Positions 12,271 to 25,428 of a DNA stretch of 64,000 bases are shown here, piece by piece. The position numbers were made by a program, and so were the translations under genes. The stretch spans positions 228,714,765-228,778,764 of the forward strand of contig NC_079147.1 of assembly GCF_945859685.1 (NCBI RefSeq), given 5' to 3'. The notes below the pieces were generated by a model. The model had not been told where the DNA came from. It worked only from the letters and a program-made list of their open reading frames with translations, and searched no databases. Numbering within the stretch: the first letter of the stretch is position 1; every line of letters starts with the position of its first letter. This DNA comes from Eupeodes corollae (taxonomy: Eukaryota > Arthropoda > Insecta > Diptera > Syrphidae).

Positions 12271-15200
12271 AATCATCAAGATTTTACAAAATTGAGCCCT
12301 AAATCTCTTAATACACACGTCTTGTTAAAGCTGATTTGAAAGAAGTTATATAACAATCACATCTGCAAAATGTATTGGCAACATTATTTCAAGGAAAACA
12401 TAGTAAAACAACAAGTTTTTCATTATTGAGACGTGTTATTCAAGACTTTATTACCAATTATTGAAGATTTTTGAAACTAAGATGATTGGTAGTTACCTAT
12501 ATTAGATGTCATCCCTGTTGTTGATGTTACCTTCATCATCACCATTATTATCATCGACATCATCAACAAATATGTATTTATATGAGGTATATATTGCAAC
12601 TCGCCACTTTACTCGTATATTATGGTTTGGAAGGAAGTTAGATAGTTAAAAATCTATAAATTACACACAACCTCTTAAGAAACGATATTCCTAAAGAGGT
12701 TATTCGTAAAGTTTCACAATTAAGATCACAATCGTGTGTATTGCTATATGCGAAACAAACTATGAAAATTATTTAAGTAATAACTGCTTAATATCCTTCA
12801 ATCGAGCTTTTACCTTTTTCAAGGGTATATAATATCTGGAATAACCTTTATAGTAAAGATAAAATAAACTCTTAACAGGACATATAATAAGAACACCCTC
12901 TTGTGATGTATAATGTTTACTTCGTGCACACGTCTCATACATGTAGAGTATTCCCCCAAACGTGATAATAGCTGGGAAATCGGTTATCAGTGTTTACCAA
13001 TTACATCTTTATGTAAGGAGTGAGCGTTTATAAAGAGATACTCCGATAGATACTTTATGCAATGTTTTTGGGTTTATTTGAAATTAAACTTATCCGTATA
13101 TGATATTTAATCGATGATGCTTTTCAAATCGAATAGTAACATCTACATTGCTTAATTATTATCCATATCTATAAACAATTCAAAATATCAAAAAGGGGAG
13201 CTAGATTTTCTCTCAAAATTGAAATCCCAACAGAGTATCTATAGATTCTATGGACCTAGCATCATCAAGGGTGCGTTTTTGTCTGTTGTCAAACTCGTAC
13301 ATCTTTTTCCTTTGAATAAATGATTATTAAATAAATTATTATTGTTTTCTTCTGTATACAGATAAAATAGGTAATAATAATTCGTTTGGGAAATACTCGT
13401 ATCTATAAAATGTGACACAGTAGCTCCCCTTTAAAAAACGAAAAATCATCGACGACGACGTTCTTAAAAAACCAAAACATCTTTATAGCCATGAAAATGT
13501 GTTTGTTTTTTTTTTTTTTTAAGAAATCAAATTCAATCTTTGTCACAATTTTCTATTTTTGAGTTTTCGATCTGAGTCCGTCGATGTTATGTTTTGTTGT
13601 GTCTATGTCGATGTCGATGTCGATGTCTCGATGTTTCGATGTTGAAGCCCAACGGAAACCCATTTGATTTTATGACTGAGCAACCGAAAAGAATTATAGG
13701 AAATTTTGATTTGATTTTATGTTTTAGAATAGATTAAGAAACGTCTTTGACGCCTTTATAATAATGTATATCTTCTATGGATTTGGATATACAAAAACAC
13801 ATTCCTTCTCTCCTGTGATCTTTTCTTTTTGTCAATATAATTTTTTAATGCTGGAACGATATATATGAAGGTACCTATGTGTATAGAAGCCAAAGCCAAA
13901 TGAAGGGAGAGTGTGAGAGTGATTTGTGGCACACGGTAAATTCTCAAGTCAAATGGCAAAAAGCGGTGAGCACGTGGTGCCACAGCAGGCGGCATGCATC
14001 AACGACAACGACGAGCAACGAGCGACGGCGCGCAATGGTAACTCTGCGATTTAAATTTAAACTTGCCGTCAAAATTAACCCTAAAAATAGAAGTAAGGTA
14101 CAAACAAAACAAAAACATTCATACATAATATACGGCAAGTACGAATCTTAAAAGTTTTATATGAAAAAGATACATTTGCATCCCGCTCATGATGCATGTA
14201 TGTAGATGTATGGTGGCGCTCCGGCTCCGCTATAACGACATCGACCGCGGACGACGACGTCTATGAGTCTGTCTAATGGATTTTATCTAAATATATCTAA
14301 ACGGAAAAAGTAACGATTCGTTTTTTGAAAATAAGAAAAAGAACCTTTTCTTCTCAATCACGTCAATCATTTTTGGCATATATTTATTCCGGCTCGAACT
14401 ACCAAAAACAATTTCTTAAAAATGAAAGTAAAAGTGATTACTTTGAGCCGAAAAGAAGTGACATCATTCATTTTCTTAAATGATATCTTTTCCATTGATT
14501 TCTTATTTATGAAACCCTTCGAGAAATATTGTACAAACAAACACACCCAGTCCCACAAACCAATCATCAGAATTTCGTTTTTCTTCTGGATTATGAAATG
14601 GAATTTTAAATTCAAACAATCTAGTTCACATCAAATTCTAATAAAATAAAATATATAACCATGACTGTCGTCAAAAATACATGTGTCGAAAAAACACAAA
14701 GTAGATCCCCACATCATTAAAATTCAGAAGCCGTCAGATATCTAAATAAATCGAAACGACAGATCATAAAAACCGAAAAATTGAACGGCTCCGGTTTTCG
14801 AATGTTTTTTTTTTTTTTTTAGTTTTAATTTTGTTTTTGTTTTGTCTTTTTATCGGAATATTTATTATGTATATTTTTGTATTAGTATTCGCTTGTCTTT
14901 CGATCGGAAAAACAACAAAATTCCCATTAAAAATAAAAATACGTGTTGTTCGAGTCTCCACTTTGGACAGACATCAGGCGTACAAGTAACGAGTATGTCT
15001 TTTCAAATCGAATAAGAAATATAAAATTCAATTCTATTATAATTGAATCTTTTGGCACATTATTAGCTATAAATGTATCTTTCTATCTATCCAAACATAT
15101 ACATATGTGCGTAAGTATATAATTTTTGATAGTTGATGATCGTACAAACAATAAAGTATTTAATCAATGTGAGAAGATCATTTTTCTGTTTTTTTTTTCT

Positions 15201-16479
15201 TCTGATATTCCACTTGACTTCAAGTGCGATCAATGATGTTTTGTTTTTATAGGAAAAACTGCTACTGATGGTACTTGGTAATGCGATCTAGATAACACAT
15301 CATATAATTTTGTTGAAATTCAATTGAAACTTTAAAAACTCTATCCTACCTCCCATTTTCATATCACATTCGAATATCATTTTGATTTGTTTCTAGAATA
15401 ACTTCTGTGGGAAAAATAATGATGTAGTCTAAAATCTATCACTCCCTGAAAAAGAAAATAGTATATTTATGCGTTGGAGCCATCAATATACGCGGTGTAA
15501 CGTCTATAGCTCTATCTCCTGTTGCTGCTCCCGTCCGCTTCCACCGCCCCACCTCCACCGATGCGCCGCGCCCGGCCGCTGCTGCCGCCGACGAACGTTG
15601 CGTTGCATTGCAAGACATAAATATCTTCAACTTGACGACGCACCAGTCAATTTTGTTGAGCTCTTTCTGGTTTTCAGTTTTGTATCTTTTTCGGCATATG
15701 GCAGAATTTATAGTTTTATTTTGTTTGTGTCTGCGTTGCAATGGAACGAGACGAAATTTTGTGAATTCGGTGCGTTGTAAAAGTGACAAAAATAGATGTC
15801 ACACTAAGTACTTTGACATTTTCCATAAATAAAAAAGGCTACGCATTATGATGATGGATTTTTTGTTGTTTTTAAGTGACATCCTTTTGGTTTTTAATTT
15901 TGTTTAAAAATGTTTCTATATATCCACAACTTTTTTTTGTTTTTGTTAAATTTTGACATGTTTACCCAATTTAAGTTAGGATGAAAAGTGGTTTTTAAAA
16001 TTCTTTGTTATGTGTTTGATGAATTAAGTGGAGTTTCAATTATACCTATAACGACATGATTATTAGATTTAATAAGTCGGCAGACGTCTTTTGAAGCAGC
16101 TATTAGGTTGAAAAGAATGTTTCAAAAACGTATTGTTAAGGACTTGGGATTTTATTTTAGTATTTAGCTATTTGCTGGCTTATGAAATTTCAATCTTTTG
16201 ATCACTACATTATTTAAATTGATTCCTTATAGAGAATGATGCATTTGAATCTCCTTCTTAATAGTGATAGTTCATAAAATAACACAGACCAAACAAACCT
16301 AAAACAAAGGAACTTTGAAATATCTGAAACTTATTTGTCATGTGAAATGTTATGAATTTTGAAATACTAAAATCATTCGAAATTGGAAAACTTATCATTT
16401 AATCTTGTTAATCATAATAAATCCTAAATATGTTTCAAAATCGTTTAAAATTGTAAACACAATTTTTGATAAAACTTCT
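12271..16479. other. Intronic sequence, no gene seen
   Basis: AT-rich, with a (GTCGAT)n tract (13607-13643), short GAC-rich patches (13450, 14000-14030, 14245-14265) and a GC-rich island at about 15520-15605. The island contains CCGCC and GCTGC runs and gives spurious open frames on both strands (15439-15789, 15469-15780) without donor or acceptor support. Confidence 0.45.
13607..13643. repeat. (GTCGAT)n microsatellite
   Basis: GTCGAT hexamers degrade into TCGATGTTTCGATG. It contains several ATCGAT-like half sites on the reverse strand. Confidence 0.8.
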
Positions 16480-18060
16480 GATCCCTTTTTTCCGTGAATT
16501 TTGTATGATAGAGATATTCTATGATCGCTGTCAAATTATTCCAATGATTGGTTTCAATGATGAAGACCAATAAAGCTAACTTCATCTTGTTAACTTACTT
16601 AATCCTTAATATGTTGCAAAATCGGTTAACATTTTATTTCTGATTCTCTTTTTTTGTCGGTTAGAAAAAAAAAGTTAAATTTTGTTTGATAGAAAAATTC
16701 AATGATAGCTGTCAAAATGAATCCAATGATTGGTTTCAATGATGAAAACTAATAAAATTCATCTCATCTTGCTGACTTGCTTAAAACTTAATATGTTTTA
16801 TAATCGTTTAAAATGTTGAACACAATTTTTGATCAAATTTCTTACTCCCTTTTTCGTCGTTTTTATTTTAAAACTATGTGATTTGTTGTGCCTTAGAGCA
16901 CGCTTATAGCTATCATTGAAATCAATCTAGAAGAATATTTAAATCTATATTTTACTGTGTTTCTTTTTATAAGAAATGCAAATTGAAAAACTTCAAAAAT
17001 GTTAGTTAGAACAAAAACCTTCGATTTTGTATAGAAATTCAATGATCGTTGTCAAAATTAATCCAATGATTGGTTTCAATGATGAAGACTAATAAAACCT
17101 AAATATGTTTCAAAATCGTTTGTAATGTTAAATACAATTTTTAATAAAACTTCTGATTTTCTTTTTTCCGTCGTTAAAATTATGTGAATTGCTGTACCTA
17201 CCTACCTTAGAGCCCAAATTATAACTATCATTGAAAACAATATTGAAGAATATTTAAATTTATATTTTACTGTGTTTCTTTTTATAAGAAATACAAATTA
17301 AAGAACTTCAAAAATGTTGGTTAGAACAAAAAACTTCGATTTTGTATGATGGAAATATTCAATGATCGCTGTCAAAATTATTCCAATGGTTTCATTGAAA
17401 AAGATCAATAGAGCCTAAATATGTTTTAAAATCGTTTAAAATTTTGCATATAACTTTTCATAAAATTTCGGACTCCCTTTTTTCGTCGTTTTAATTTTTA
17501 TAATTATTTGATTTGTTATACCTTAGAGCCCACTTATAGCTATCATTGAAATCAATCTAGAAGAATATTTGAATGGATATTTGACTGTGTTTGCTCTATT
17601 AGAAATGTAAACTTTAAATTGTAAATAATTCAAAAAATTGTAGTTAGTTAAAAAAGGTACTTTATGTATGATGGAATTATTCAATGATCGCTGTCAAAAT
17701 TAATCCAATTATTGGTTTCAATGATGAGGACCAATAAAACCTAAATATGTTTCAAAATCGTTTAAAATGTTAAATACAATTTTTGATAAAACTTCTGATT
17801 CCCTTTTTTCCGTCGTTAAAATTATGTGATTTGTTGTACCTTAGGGCCCAAATTATAGCTATCATTGAAATCAATAGAGAAGAATTTTTAGATGGATATT
17901 TTACTGTGTTTCGTTTTATAGGAACTTTCAGAATCTTAGTTAGAAAAAAAGTTAAATTTTGTATGTTAGAAATATTCAATGGTCGCTGTCAAAAAATATT
18001 CTATAATTGGTTTCAATGATCAAGACCAATGGTAGTTATAACAGGTCCAATAAGCTTCTT
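16480..18060. repeat. ~320-bp tandem array with alternating inverted CCAAT/ATTGG cores
   Basis: The marker TGATCGCTGTCAAA (or close variants) occurs at about 16522, 16703, 17043, 17363, 17685 and 17980, giving periods of about 180, 340, 320, 322 and 295 bp. Each unit continues with CCAATGATTGGTTTCAATGA, ATATGTTTCAAAATCGTTT, TTTTTCGTCGTT and CTTAGAGCCCA. It then carries AGCTATCATTGAAATCAAT, the same core inverted, and TTTTACTGTGTTTC. Each full unit therefore holds two cores in opposite orientation about 160 bp apart. Wholly inside the cut intron; no coding potential. Confidence 0.85.
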
Positions 18061-21000
18061 CTCTTAACCTCCGCGGTTTTCTTACAAGTCACAGGATATT
18101 TTGAGTTAACATCTTCTTTAAGAGAGTGAAAGGAGGAAAATGTTTAATTTAAAGATAAACAAATGAATGCAACTTGGTTTAAATAGGTTTATATTTTGTT
18201 TTCAATTTTAAAATAAACATAAAATCCTAGTATCAAATGTAGTATCAGACTGTTGTGAATAATCATACAATTTATGATCAGTTAAAAATTACCTGATCCC
18301 TTTTTTCGCTACTCCAGTCTCACAGTATACCTGACATTTTTGAAAATAATGCTTACATATTTATTCCGTCCGGGTTAGAAACATATTTATTTGTAAAAAA
18401 AAATATGGATTCCTATGATTATTCCGTTTTCCATTAAATACAATTAAATATTTCAATTCATACAGTTGGTATTTTTTTATAATTTTTTCTACCGATAAAT
18501 TTTGAATCACTCTCTTTTTTTAAATAAATTAAGAAAAAAAAACTGTTTATTATTCAATTTTATTGCAAGGGTTCTTTTTTTTTGTAAACCTACATTTGAT
18601 TCCGAACCTGAAAGATATTAATTGCTACTTTCGTTTGATATTTATATGTAAAATATGAAACCCTTTCTACTTATCCAAAAAAAAAAATAAGGTATAATTT
18701 TCTAAAAGGACAAGTTTTTATTTTTAACCATGATCCTTGCTCGTCCGCATGTACTCGTTAAGCATCACTACTGTTATAGTGTTAATCAATTTAAAAAAAA
18801 AAAAAACCGGTTTTCAGTAAAAACTAAAAAAAAAAATCTCCCTTAAATTTTGATGTCCCCTTTCAAGGCATATAGACTTTTGAACTATCTGTCATGGGAA
18901 TACTAGCAGAATTATTCCCATTTTGAAATTTGACAAAATCGAAATATACCTACAAATGGAAATGGAAATAACAAACAGCTTTAATTCGCTTAACCGTTTG
19001 TTAGATACGTATAGATAGATAGATAGATACATATATAGATAGGATTCTATTATGTTTCATATGCATTTGGATTTGATGGAAAATTAAGGGATGATATGGA
19101 GTTCAAAGGGTAAAGCTTATGTATATTCCTTAATATCCAAAATGAACAATCGTTCACATCAATTTGATTACAAAAAAAAAAACAATATCTATTATGTACC
19201 ACATAAAAATATATAAATGAATATATGTAAAAAAAGACATGTGAAAAGTGGCGCTACAAATTTCCTCCTATAACTATAAAACAAATAAAATCGTTAAACA
19301 AAACCACAAATAAAAATAATAATAAATCGGTTTCAATTTTATATATTAAGTAAGTATATACAGTAGATGTATCTATTTCCATATTATAAATGTATCTATG
19401 CTGTCTAGCATCCTACATACATACATAACTATACTATGCTTTACGTTTGTAAATAAATACTCGTTAATTTTGTTTGAGTAGTATAAATTACAGAAACATT
19501 TTTCAAATGGAAATTAACTCGAAATAGTTTTGTAAATTTATTTAAAACTCTCATCTAATCCACTTCAGTCTAGACGCGAGTCCGACAAGCTACAAACGAA
19601 ATTCGTTAAAATTCAACCCACCTACACACGCTATATATCTATTTTGCCAATATAGACATGCAATATATATACTCGTGTGTGTAGGTACATATATGTATGT
19701 ATTCATAATCTTAATAATGACAAATGATTACAATCGCATAATTAGTATCTTAACATTTCAATTCGAAAAATATCGAGTATCTCTTGAGCCAAACCAAAGA
19801 TGAAAAAAAAATACCTATCTGCAAGAAATGAAACGCCCGCCTGACTGCGACTGTGACTGTGACTGCGGCTGTAGCTGTGGCGTTGGGTAAGTAAAGATAG
19901 ATATTATTTGTTTTAATTCGACATAATAGTCATCATTTTAAGCACATATCTATAGTATATCGCTTTACGAAAATATACAATTGTAGATACTTACATACTC
20001 GTAGATACAAACAAAGATATTTTAAAAATTGAAAATTAAATAATTAATTTTTTTCGTGATGTGATGTGGTCTGAGTCTGATTATAATTTGTGTGTTGTTC
20101 AATGTTTTGACTACTGTTTACCACATGTTTCAATTCGTTTAGTACCGTTGTACCAAAATGTTGTTCAAAGATTTATGTTTCAATGAGTGCAATTATTTAT
20201 AACTTGCAAACAACAAAAAACAACAAATTTTCTTTGATAGCCGCTAAGTGCATTCGCATCGCACGAAAGTAAAACTTCCAACACATAGTTTTACCTATAC
20301 CTACATATATACCGATATCTATAGTATATATGTATGTATTGTATAATATATTGTTAGTAATGATGATTCCTTTTTAATTTTCCTCGCATTATAAGAATTT
20401 GTGCGTCTGTGATGCCTTGAGGCTGAATGTAGAGCTCCCATTATTCCTATAAGGAATCCTGATGCCATTGCTGCTGCTGCTGTTGTTACTGACTGACGTA
20501 TCGACACACTAGCGAATCGGACCACCATCAGCAAACAAAAACAACAACAACAACAACAAATATTTCTGCAAAATGGGTGGTGGCTCAAACCGAATGAGTG
20601 ATCTCTTCGTCTCGAACTGACTGATAACCATAGGTACAAGTCGAAAGCGAAAAGGACTTACATTACATATGTCTGCATTTCGGGACTCTGATCATGATCA
20701 CTGATCACTGATGATCACCAGAAACAGAAACAGATACAGAAACAGATATACCTATTTGTATATAGTTAAGGTATAAGATAGGTATACAAGGATTTATGAG
20801 ATATTTTCTCGTGATGTGTTTACAAGTCTACAAGTCAAAAACCTAAAATTAAAAACTCATAAGATATCGACTGATATATTGAGCTGCGCGCTCACACAAA
20901 TTACACTGCGTTCTTCATACATCAGTCAGAGCTGAGGAGCTCGGCGAGTTTAACGTTTGTTTCTTGAGTTTGTTATGGGAGGTAACATACAAGGTATTGT

Positions 21001-22389
21001 TGGTAGGTACTTTAAGTCTTTTCTTCTTTTTTTTTCCTATACTTCTATGGTTTTGGTTACTATAGATATTAGGAGCAATTAGGCATATTAAGACGTTTTC
21101 ACTCTCGGTTGAATTGATTACATGTAATTTAATTCGGTTGAATTTCCGGTGCTTATTTTTTTTACATTTTTTTTTTTGTTGGTTATCATGTTTTCATCAC
21201 AGACCTGACCAGAGCCTCTATACCTTCTACCTACTGTCCGCTGTTCGTCGTCTTATACTACCTATTTGACCGAGAAATAAAAAAACATTTGGTATCATTT
21301 AAATTTCACAATTAATCAGGCCAAGTGCAAAGCTATAAACCAACAAAAAAAATAGGTAAATTAAAACAATATCAAAATCAAAAATAAGGAACTTGGAAAC
21401 GAAATAGAGCACCAAATAATTCCGAGTATTTATGCAAACGTTTTGTTTTTGTTTACTTAAACGTCTTTCAACAAACTATAGGTAAATATGGTCGCTGTTT
21501 ATTGTGTCAAATTGCAAGCCAAGATACCTACCTACTTAATTCTTTTAATAATTTTTTTTGATGAACTAAGCATTATGTTATGAAAAGAAATATTAGGTAA
21601 TAATTGCATTTTCAGTTCCGCTTTCAATTAACGGTCAGTTTGAATATTTGATATATTTTTTCGTTTTTTTTTTTTTTAATGTTAATGTTCTGTTTTATTT
21701 TGTTGTTGTTTTTTTTAAGTTATAATTTTGCAATATATTCGTACATATGTCACTTTTCAGACATAAAGAAGAGGTCGATTAACACATGCGAATTAATATC
21801 TAGGTATATATGTATGCTTAAATAGGTCTTTATGACCACCGCACCTGTGTTTTCATTTGGTAAGGGCAGTTTTTGTTTATTTGCAGTTATGGGCTTGTAT
21901 GTTCAATCCATATTCTATATATCTATAGACTATAGAGTTATAAGCAATGTCCATTTAATTTGAAATAACTGAAAGTAGGTAGGTAAACAATCTATCTGCA
22001 AACAGATACATATCTAGTGTGACATCTATGTAAGTTTGTATATACATATGTAAGGTATATAGTAATTATTATGTATAATTTTCACGCAAGGCTATTATCG
22101 TTAGGTTCTGTCTTGTTTTTTTTTCATATAGGTATTTGTTGAGCCTTATTTCAAACATGTTTGTTAGTCTAATGACAATATTGAATGATTAAATGGTATT
22201 AAGTCGTTTACAGTTTTTTTTTTTTATTTTATTTTGTTATTATCAATTTTCAGTTGAATCTGAAGTTATAAGCTAGCTATATTTCTGATGAATGCAATTT
22301 AAGTTAAAAGTCCAAAGAGGGTTTACAAATAAGTAGAGGAGACTGGGAAATTGCTTCAACATTCATTTTTTAATAAATCCCTAAGTGGA
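18061..22389. other. Intronic sequence, no gene seen
   Basis: AT-rich intron with a GATA run (19011-19030), a GCT run and a CAA run (20469-20487, 20541-20560), and the palindromic cluster GATCATGATCACTGATCACT at 20691-20710. TACCTACC-type repeats are thinner here. No transposon or exon recognised. Confidence 0.45.
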
Positions 22390-22830
22390 TTTCGAAAGTT
22401 AGAAAAAGTCCAATATTCCGACACTTATTTGACGTTGAAAGATATTAAACTAAGCAAGTGAATAGCCCCAACAAGTTTTAAATGCCCAAAGTATCGACAT
22501 TGGTAAAATGTATAACTTATACTAGGTTTCCAGGAATACCTTTTGGAAAGTGAGAAAAAGTCCAATATTCCGACAATTATCTAACGTTGATAAATATTAT
22601 ACTAAGTAAATAGTCCCAACAAGTTTGATAAATGCCCAAAGTTTCGACATTTGGTAAAATTAATTACTTATACTAGGTTTCCCCTTTTGGAAAGTAAGAA
22701 AAAGTCCAATATTCCGACACTTATCTAACGTTGAAAGATATTAAACTTATTAAGTTAATAGTCCCAACAAGATTGAAATGTTCAAAATATCGACATTGGT
22801 AAAATTAATAACTTATACTAACTTTCCCCG
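22390..22830. repeat. Three-copy ~147-bp tandem repeat
   Basis: AGAAAAAGTCCAATATTCCG recurs at about 22401, 22552 and 22696 (periods about 151 and 145 bp). Each copy is followed by ACGTTGA, TAGTCCCAACAAG (CCCC in the first), AATG-CCAAAGT, TCGACATT and ACTTATACTA. Copies are mostly alike with small indels, suggesting a fairly recent local expansion. Confidence 0.85.
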
Positions 22831-23379
22831 TGTGTCCAATATTTTGTTCTACTTTTGAATCAAATAGTTACACTACACACAAGTTAGAAACGTAAAACCC
22901 AAATCTGGAGAAATATAGGAGATACTTTTGAATACTACAACTATTTGTCAATAATTGAATTAATTTAAACCTTTACAATAACATACTTCGAGATTAGCAG
23001 TAGACTCCTATCTTTACCTAAATACCGACGGTAAAACACAAAAAATAAACCTAAATCATCTAATTGAAAAGAGCTGTTAAAAATTGGAATTTTACTATAC
23101 ACAACTATTATTCTTACAAAAAAGGTTAATTTTTAGCCCTAAAAACTTTCTTAACTTTAACTATAAACAGGTACCTAGAAAATTGAATGATGTTTTGAAA
23201 TCAGCTGAAATTAAACTAAGTTACAAATTTACAGGAAAAGGTTTTCCAATTTATTTCCAGTAATTATTTCAAATTGCCCGCTGCTATTGGGCTGCTATCA
23301 CTTTTCAAACCTGTCATTTTTTGACATAAGTAAAACAATTTCTAAAAATGGGACCATTCACACTTCAAAAACTTATTTA

Positions 23380-23996
23380 CGCCCATGTTCCGAATTTCGA
23401 TCGAAAGTGAATTGAAATCAGTTTTCAATTTCACGTGAAATGAAATTGCACGTTCTTCAATCGATCGATTTCGAAATTGCTTAGAACTGTCAGATCTGAA
23501 GGATCATCCATTTTCATTTTTTTTCTGAAGTAAAATGTTTGCTGTTTTGAAGATGGAAGCAATATTTTTTGCAATTTTAAGTGAAAAAGGAAGCAGATTT
23601 CAAGGGAAAAAAAACAGTTACCTGAAACAATGTAAGTGTGCAAAAATTATGTAGAATTCTTCTGATAAACAAAGTAAATTGATTGATTTCCTTTTTGCAG
23701 CTTTCATTATAATTTTAGATTAAACAAAGACGATTTTTTATATGTTCTAAGGGAAATAGATTCCTTCACTTCAAAAACTTGCTGCAACCCACCGACTTCT
23801 AGCAGAAGGAAGCTATCAAAGAGCAATTCACAGAAATAAAAAATGTGATTTGAATGTGTTCAAAAAATTAAACAAACCGAAATACAGAGCATCCATTTAC
23901 ATGTTCGAAAATCCAATTCACGATAACGAATTGTGGAACAGCCAAATTCACTTTCGCAAAATGTATTCACAGTAAGTGAAATGCAGAACATGGGCA
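23380..23996 (+). mobile_element. PIF/Harbinger-type DNA transposon remnant
   Basis: The left end GCCCATGTTCCGAATTTC and the right end (reverse complement) GCCCATGTTCTGCATTTC match except for two bases. TTA flanks both ends (23377-23379 and 23997-23999), the 3-bp target duplication expected for PIF/Harbinger. Inside, after an intron-like stretch (GTAAGT at about 23631, TTTTTGCAG ending at 23700), a frame reads FHYNFRLNKDDFLYVLREID. This resembles the start of Harbinger transposases. The rest of the transposase, including its DDE residues, is missing, so the copy is an internally deleted, non-autonomous derivative. Confidence 0.75.
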
Positions 23997-25308
23997 TTAA
24001 AGTCTTTAAATTTACTACAAAGATTGTTAAGGCCATTTGCAACTTTGTATTTAAAATACTTCTGGGTCGCCGCGTTGTGACATTTAACACTTTTTCCGAT
24101 TAAATAATCATCAATTCATTTATTCCCAAAAATTACTCGTTTTAATGTCGAAATAAAAGCTCTTGTTAGAACTCTCTATTTATATGGTTTAGGGAGTTAT
24201 TTCTTAGTTAAACATATTTTACAGAACAATTTTCCAATATCGTTACAAGTTATGTAAATACTTTTTTGAGTTCTAAGTAACCTTTTTAAGTGAAAACAAG
24301 GTTTTTTTAAAAATACCTTGATAGCTATTTAATTTCAAACGTAACAACATTGGATATTTCAAAGCTATCTAAATATTTAACAAAATTTCGTATTTCGGTA
24401 CTTATTTACCTATTTATGTATTGAAAACATTTTAAAACTCACTCCTATGTATTAAATTAATTATGATCCACCAACTGTTCTATTTTAATTTTAAGAATAA
24501 AATTGGAAATAATAGATAATCAAATTTTTTATTTCTTTTTCAGGTGAACTGATACTTTTCAAAAGCCTAAAGGATTCGAACGAAGTTTTCTACAAATTTT
24601 CAGGAAATATCTCACCTTATTGATTCAAACAAATAAAACTTCAACAAAAACAAACTTATTCTCAGGTAAGTCAACTAATGAGTATTTGATTATTTATTAA
24701 TAACACGATATCCATCACAAGCAAAAAGTTAGATAGGTTTTTTTCTGATCACAATCTTATAAGAATTTTGTTGGTAAAACATCAGAAAAATAATTTACAA
24801 TAAGAGAACTTTGTTTAGAAAAATATAAAAAACATAATTCAGTCTGATCGATTAAAATTGATTCAAATGGATAGGAAGATATTGTATCTAATTCCGTATA
24901 AGTTGCTATTTATGGAAATAAATAAAAACTTTACCTATCGATAAAATATGACTTTGTGCTTATAATGAAATTGATTATTTTTATTTTTTTGCTTAAAGTT
25001 GAGTTTTTATCCAGGTTTATAAACCAACCAATCAATTAATTCAAACATCTTCTTCCTGAGAAGTTCCGACATTTGTAGGTTAAAAGTTACTAATCACATT
25101 TGAGCTTAGAAGCAACAATTTAAAAACTTCACAATCATGTAGAAATCAAAAACAACTCTACGAATATTTTCTATTTCAATGACGCGACGGTAAAATGCAA
25201 CATTTTTTTCGGCGTAGGTATAAATAAGTTCGAATTTATAAAACTTTATAGAACCTATACTATAAAAAAAACACTGATGCTTAAAATATATAGAAAGCTT
25301 AAACTTAC
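23997..25308. other. Intron immediately 3' of the cut exon donor, no other feature seen
   Basis: AT-rich intron between the Harbinger remnant and the splice donor. No repeat or reading frame of note. If short-range intronic enhancers exist they cannot be recognised from single-species sequence. Confidence 0.4.
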
Positions 25309-25428
25309 CTGTTGCCAAAATTGTGCTAATAAATAGATTCGTTCCTTTTTAAATAACCAATCCATTGATTGAACAGCCGTCAAATCCATATCGGCTGTCC
25401 CGGCTGTTTGTGGCAATGTTGGCTGCAT
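25309..25428 (-). CDS. ct: First coding exon of homeodomain transcription factor Cut (N-terminal 40 codons)
   Basis: Read on the minus strand, the first in-frame ATG (25428) opens 40 codons beginning MQPTLPQTAGTADMDLTAVQ and ending AQFWQQ. The exon ends at CAG|GTAAGT, a consensus donor, in phase 0. Upstream the frame is closed by TGA at 25555-25557 with no earlier ATG, so this start is favoured; Met14 and Met22 are in-frame alternatives. From memory, Drosophila Cut starts almost identically, with one extra residue near position 22 and the same KKE-IYLLAQFWQQ end before a long intron. Cut is a nuclear repressor/activator with three CUT repeats and a homeodomain, specifying external sensory organs, Malpighian tubules and the wing margin. 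None of those domains lies here; they would be encoded off the left edge. A C at -3 makes the start context only moderate. The exon call is firm; the gene name rests on recalled similarity. Confidence 0.85.

Larger units (their letters stand above)
1..25308 (-). other. ct: Large first intron of cut (5' part)
   Basis: The donor at 25308 is followed leftwards by more than 25 kb without a recognisable exon. I looked for the coiled-coil or acidic and polyglutamine-rich sequence expected of the next Cut exons and saw none. The longer minus-strand reading frames (e.g. 4263-4610, 20319-20639) are translations of simple repeats. Long introns with enhancers are typical of this locus in flies. The intron holds tandem arrays, microsatellites and one Harbinger remnant, listed separately, but no recognisable non-LTR element. 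Confidence 0.7.

Noticed and set aside
15406..15414. TGTGGGAAA, a match to the Su(H) (Notch effector) consensus, with another on the minus strand at 62537-62545
   Set aside because: About four matches to YGTGRGAAM are expected by chance in 64 kb on two strands. Isolated sites without paired or conserved context are not evidence for the wing-margin enhancer.
15439..15789. Overlapping frames on both strands across a GC-rich island
   Set aside because: GC-rich patches remove stop codons in several frames at once; no start context, splice sites or similarity to choose any of them.
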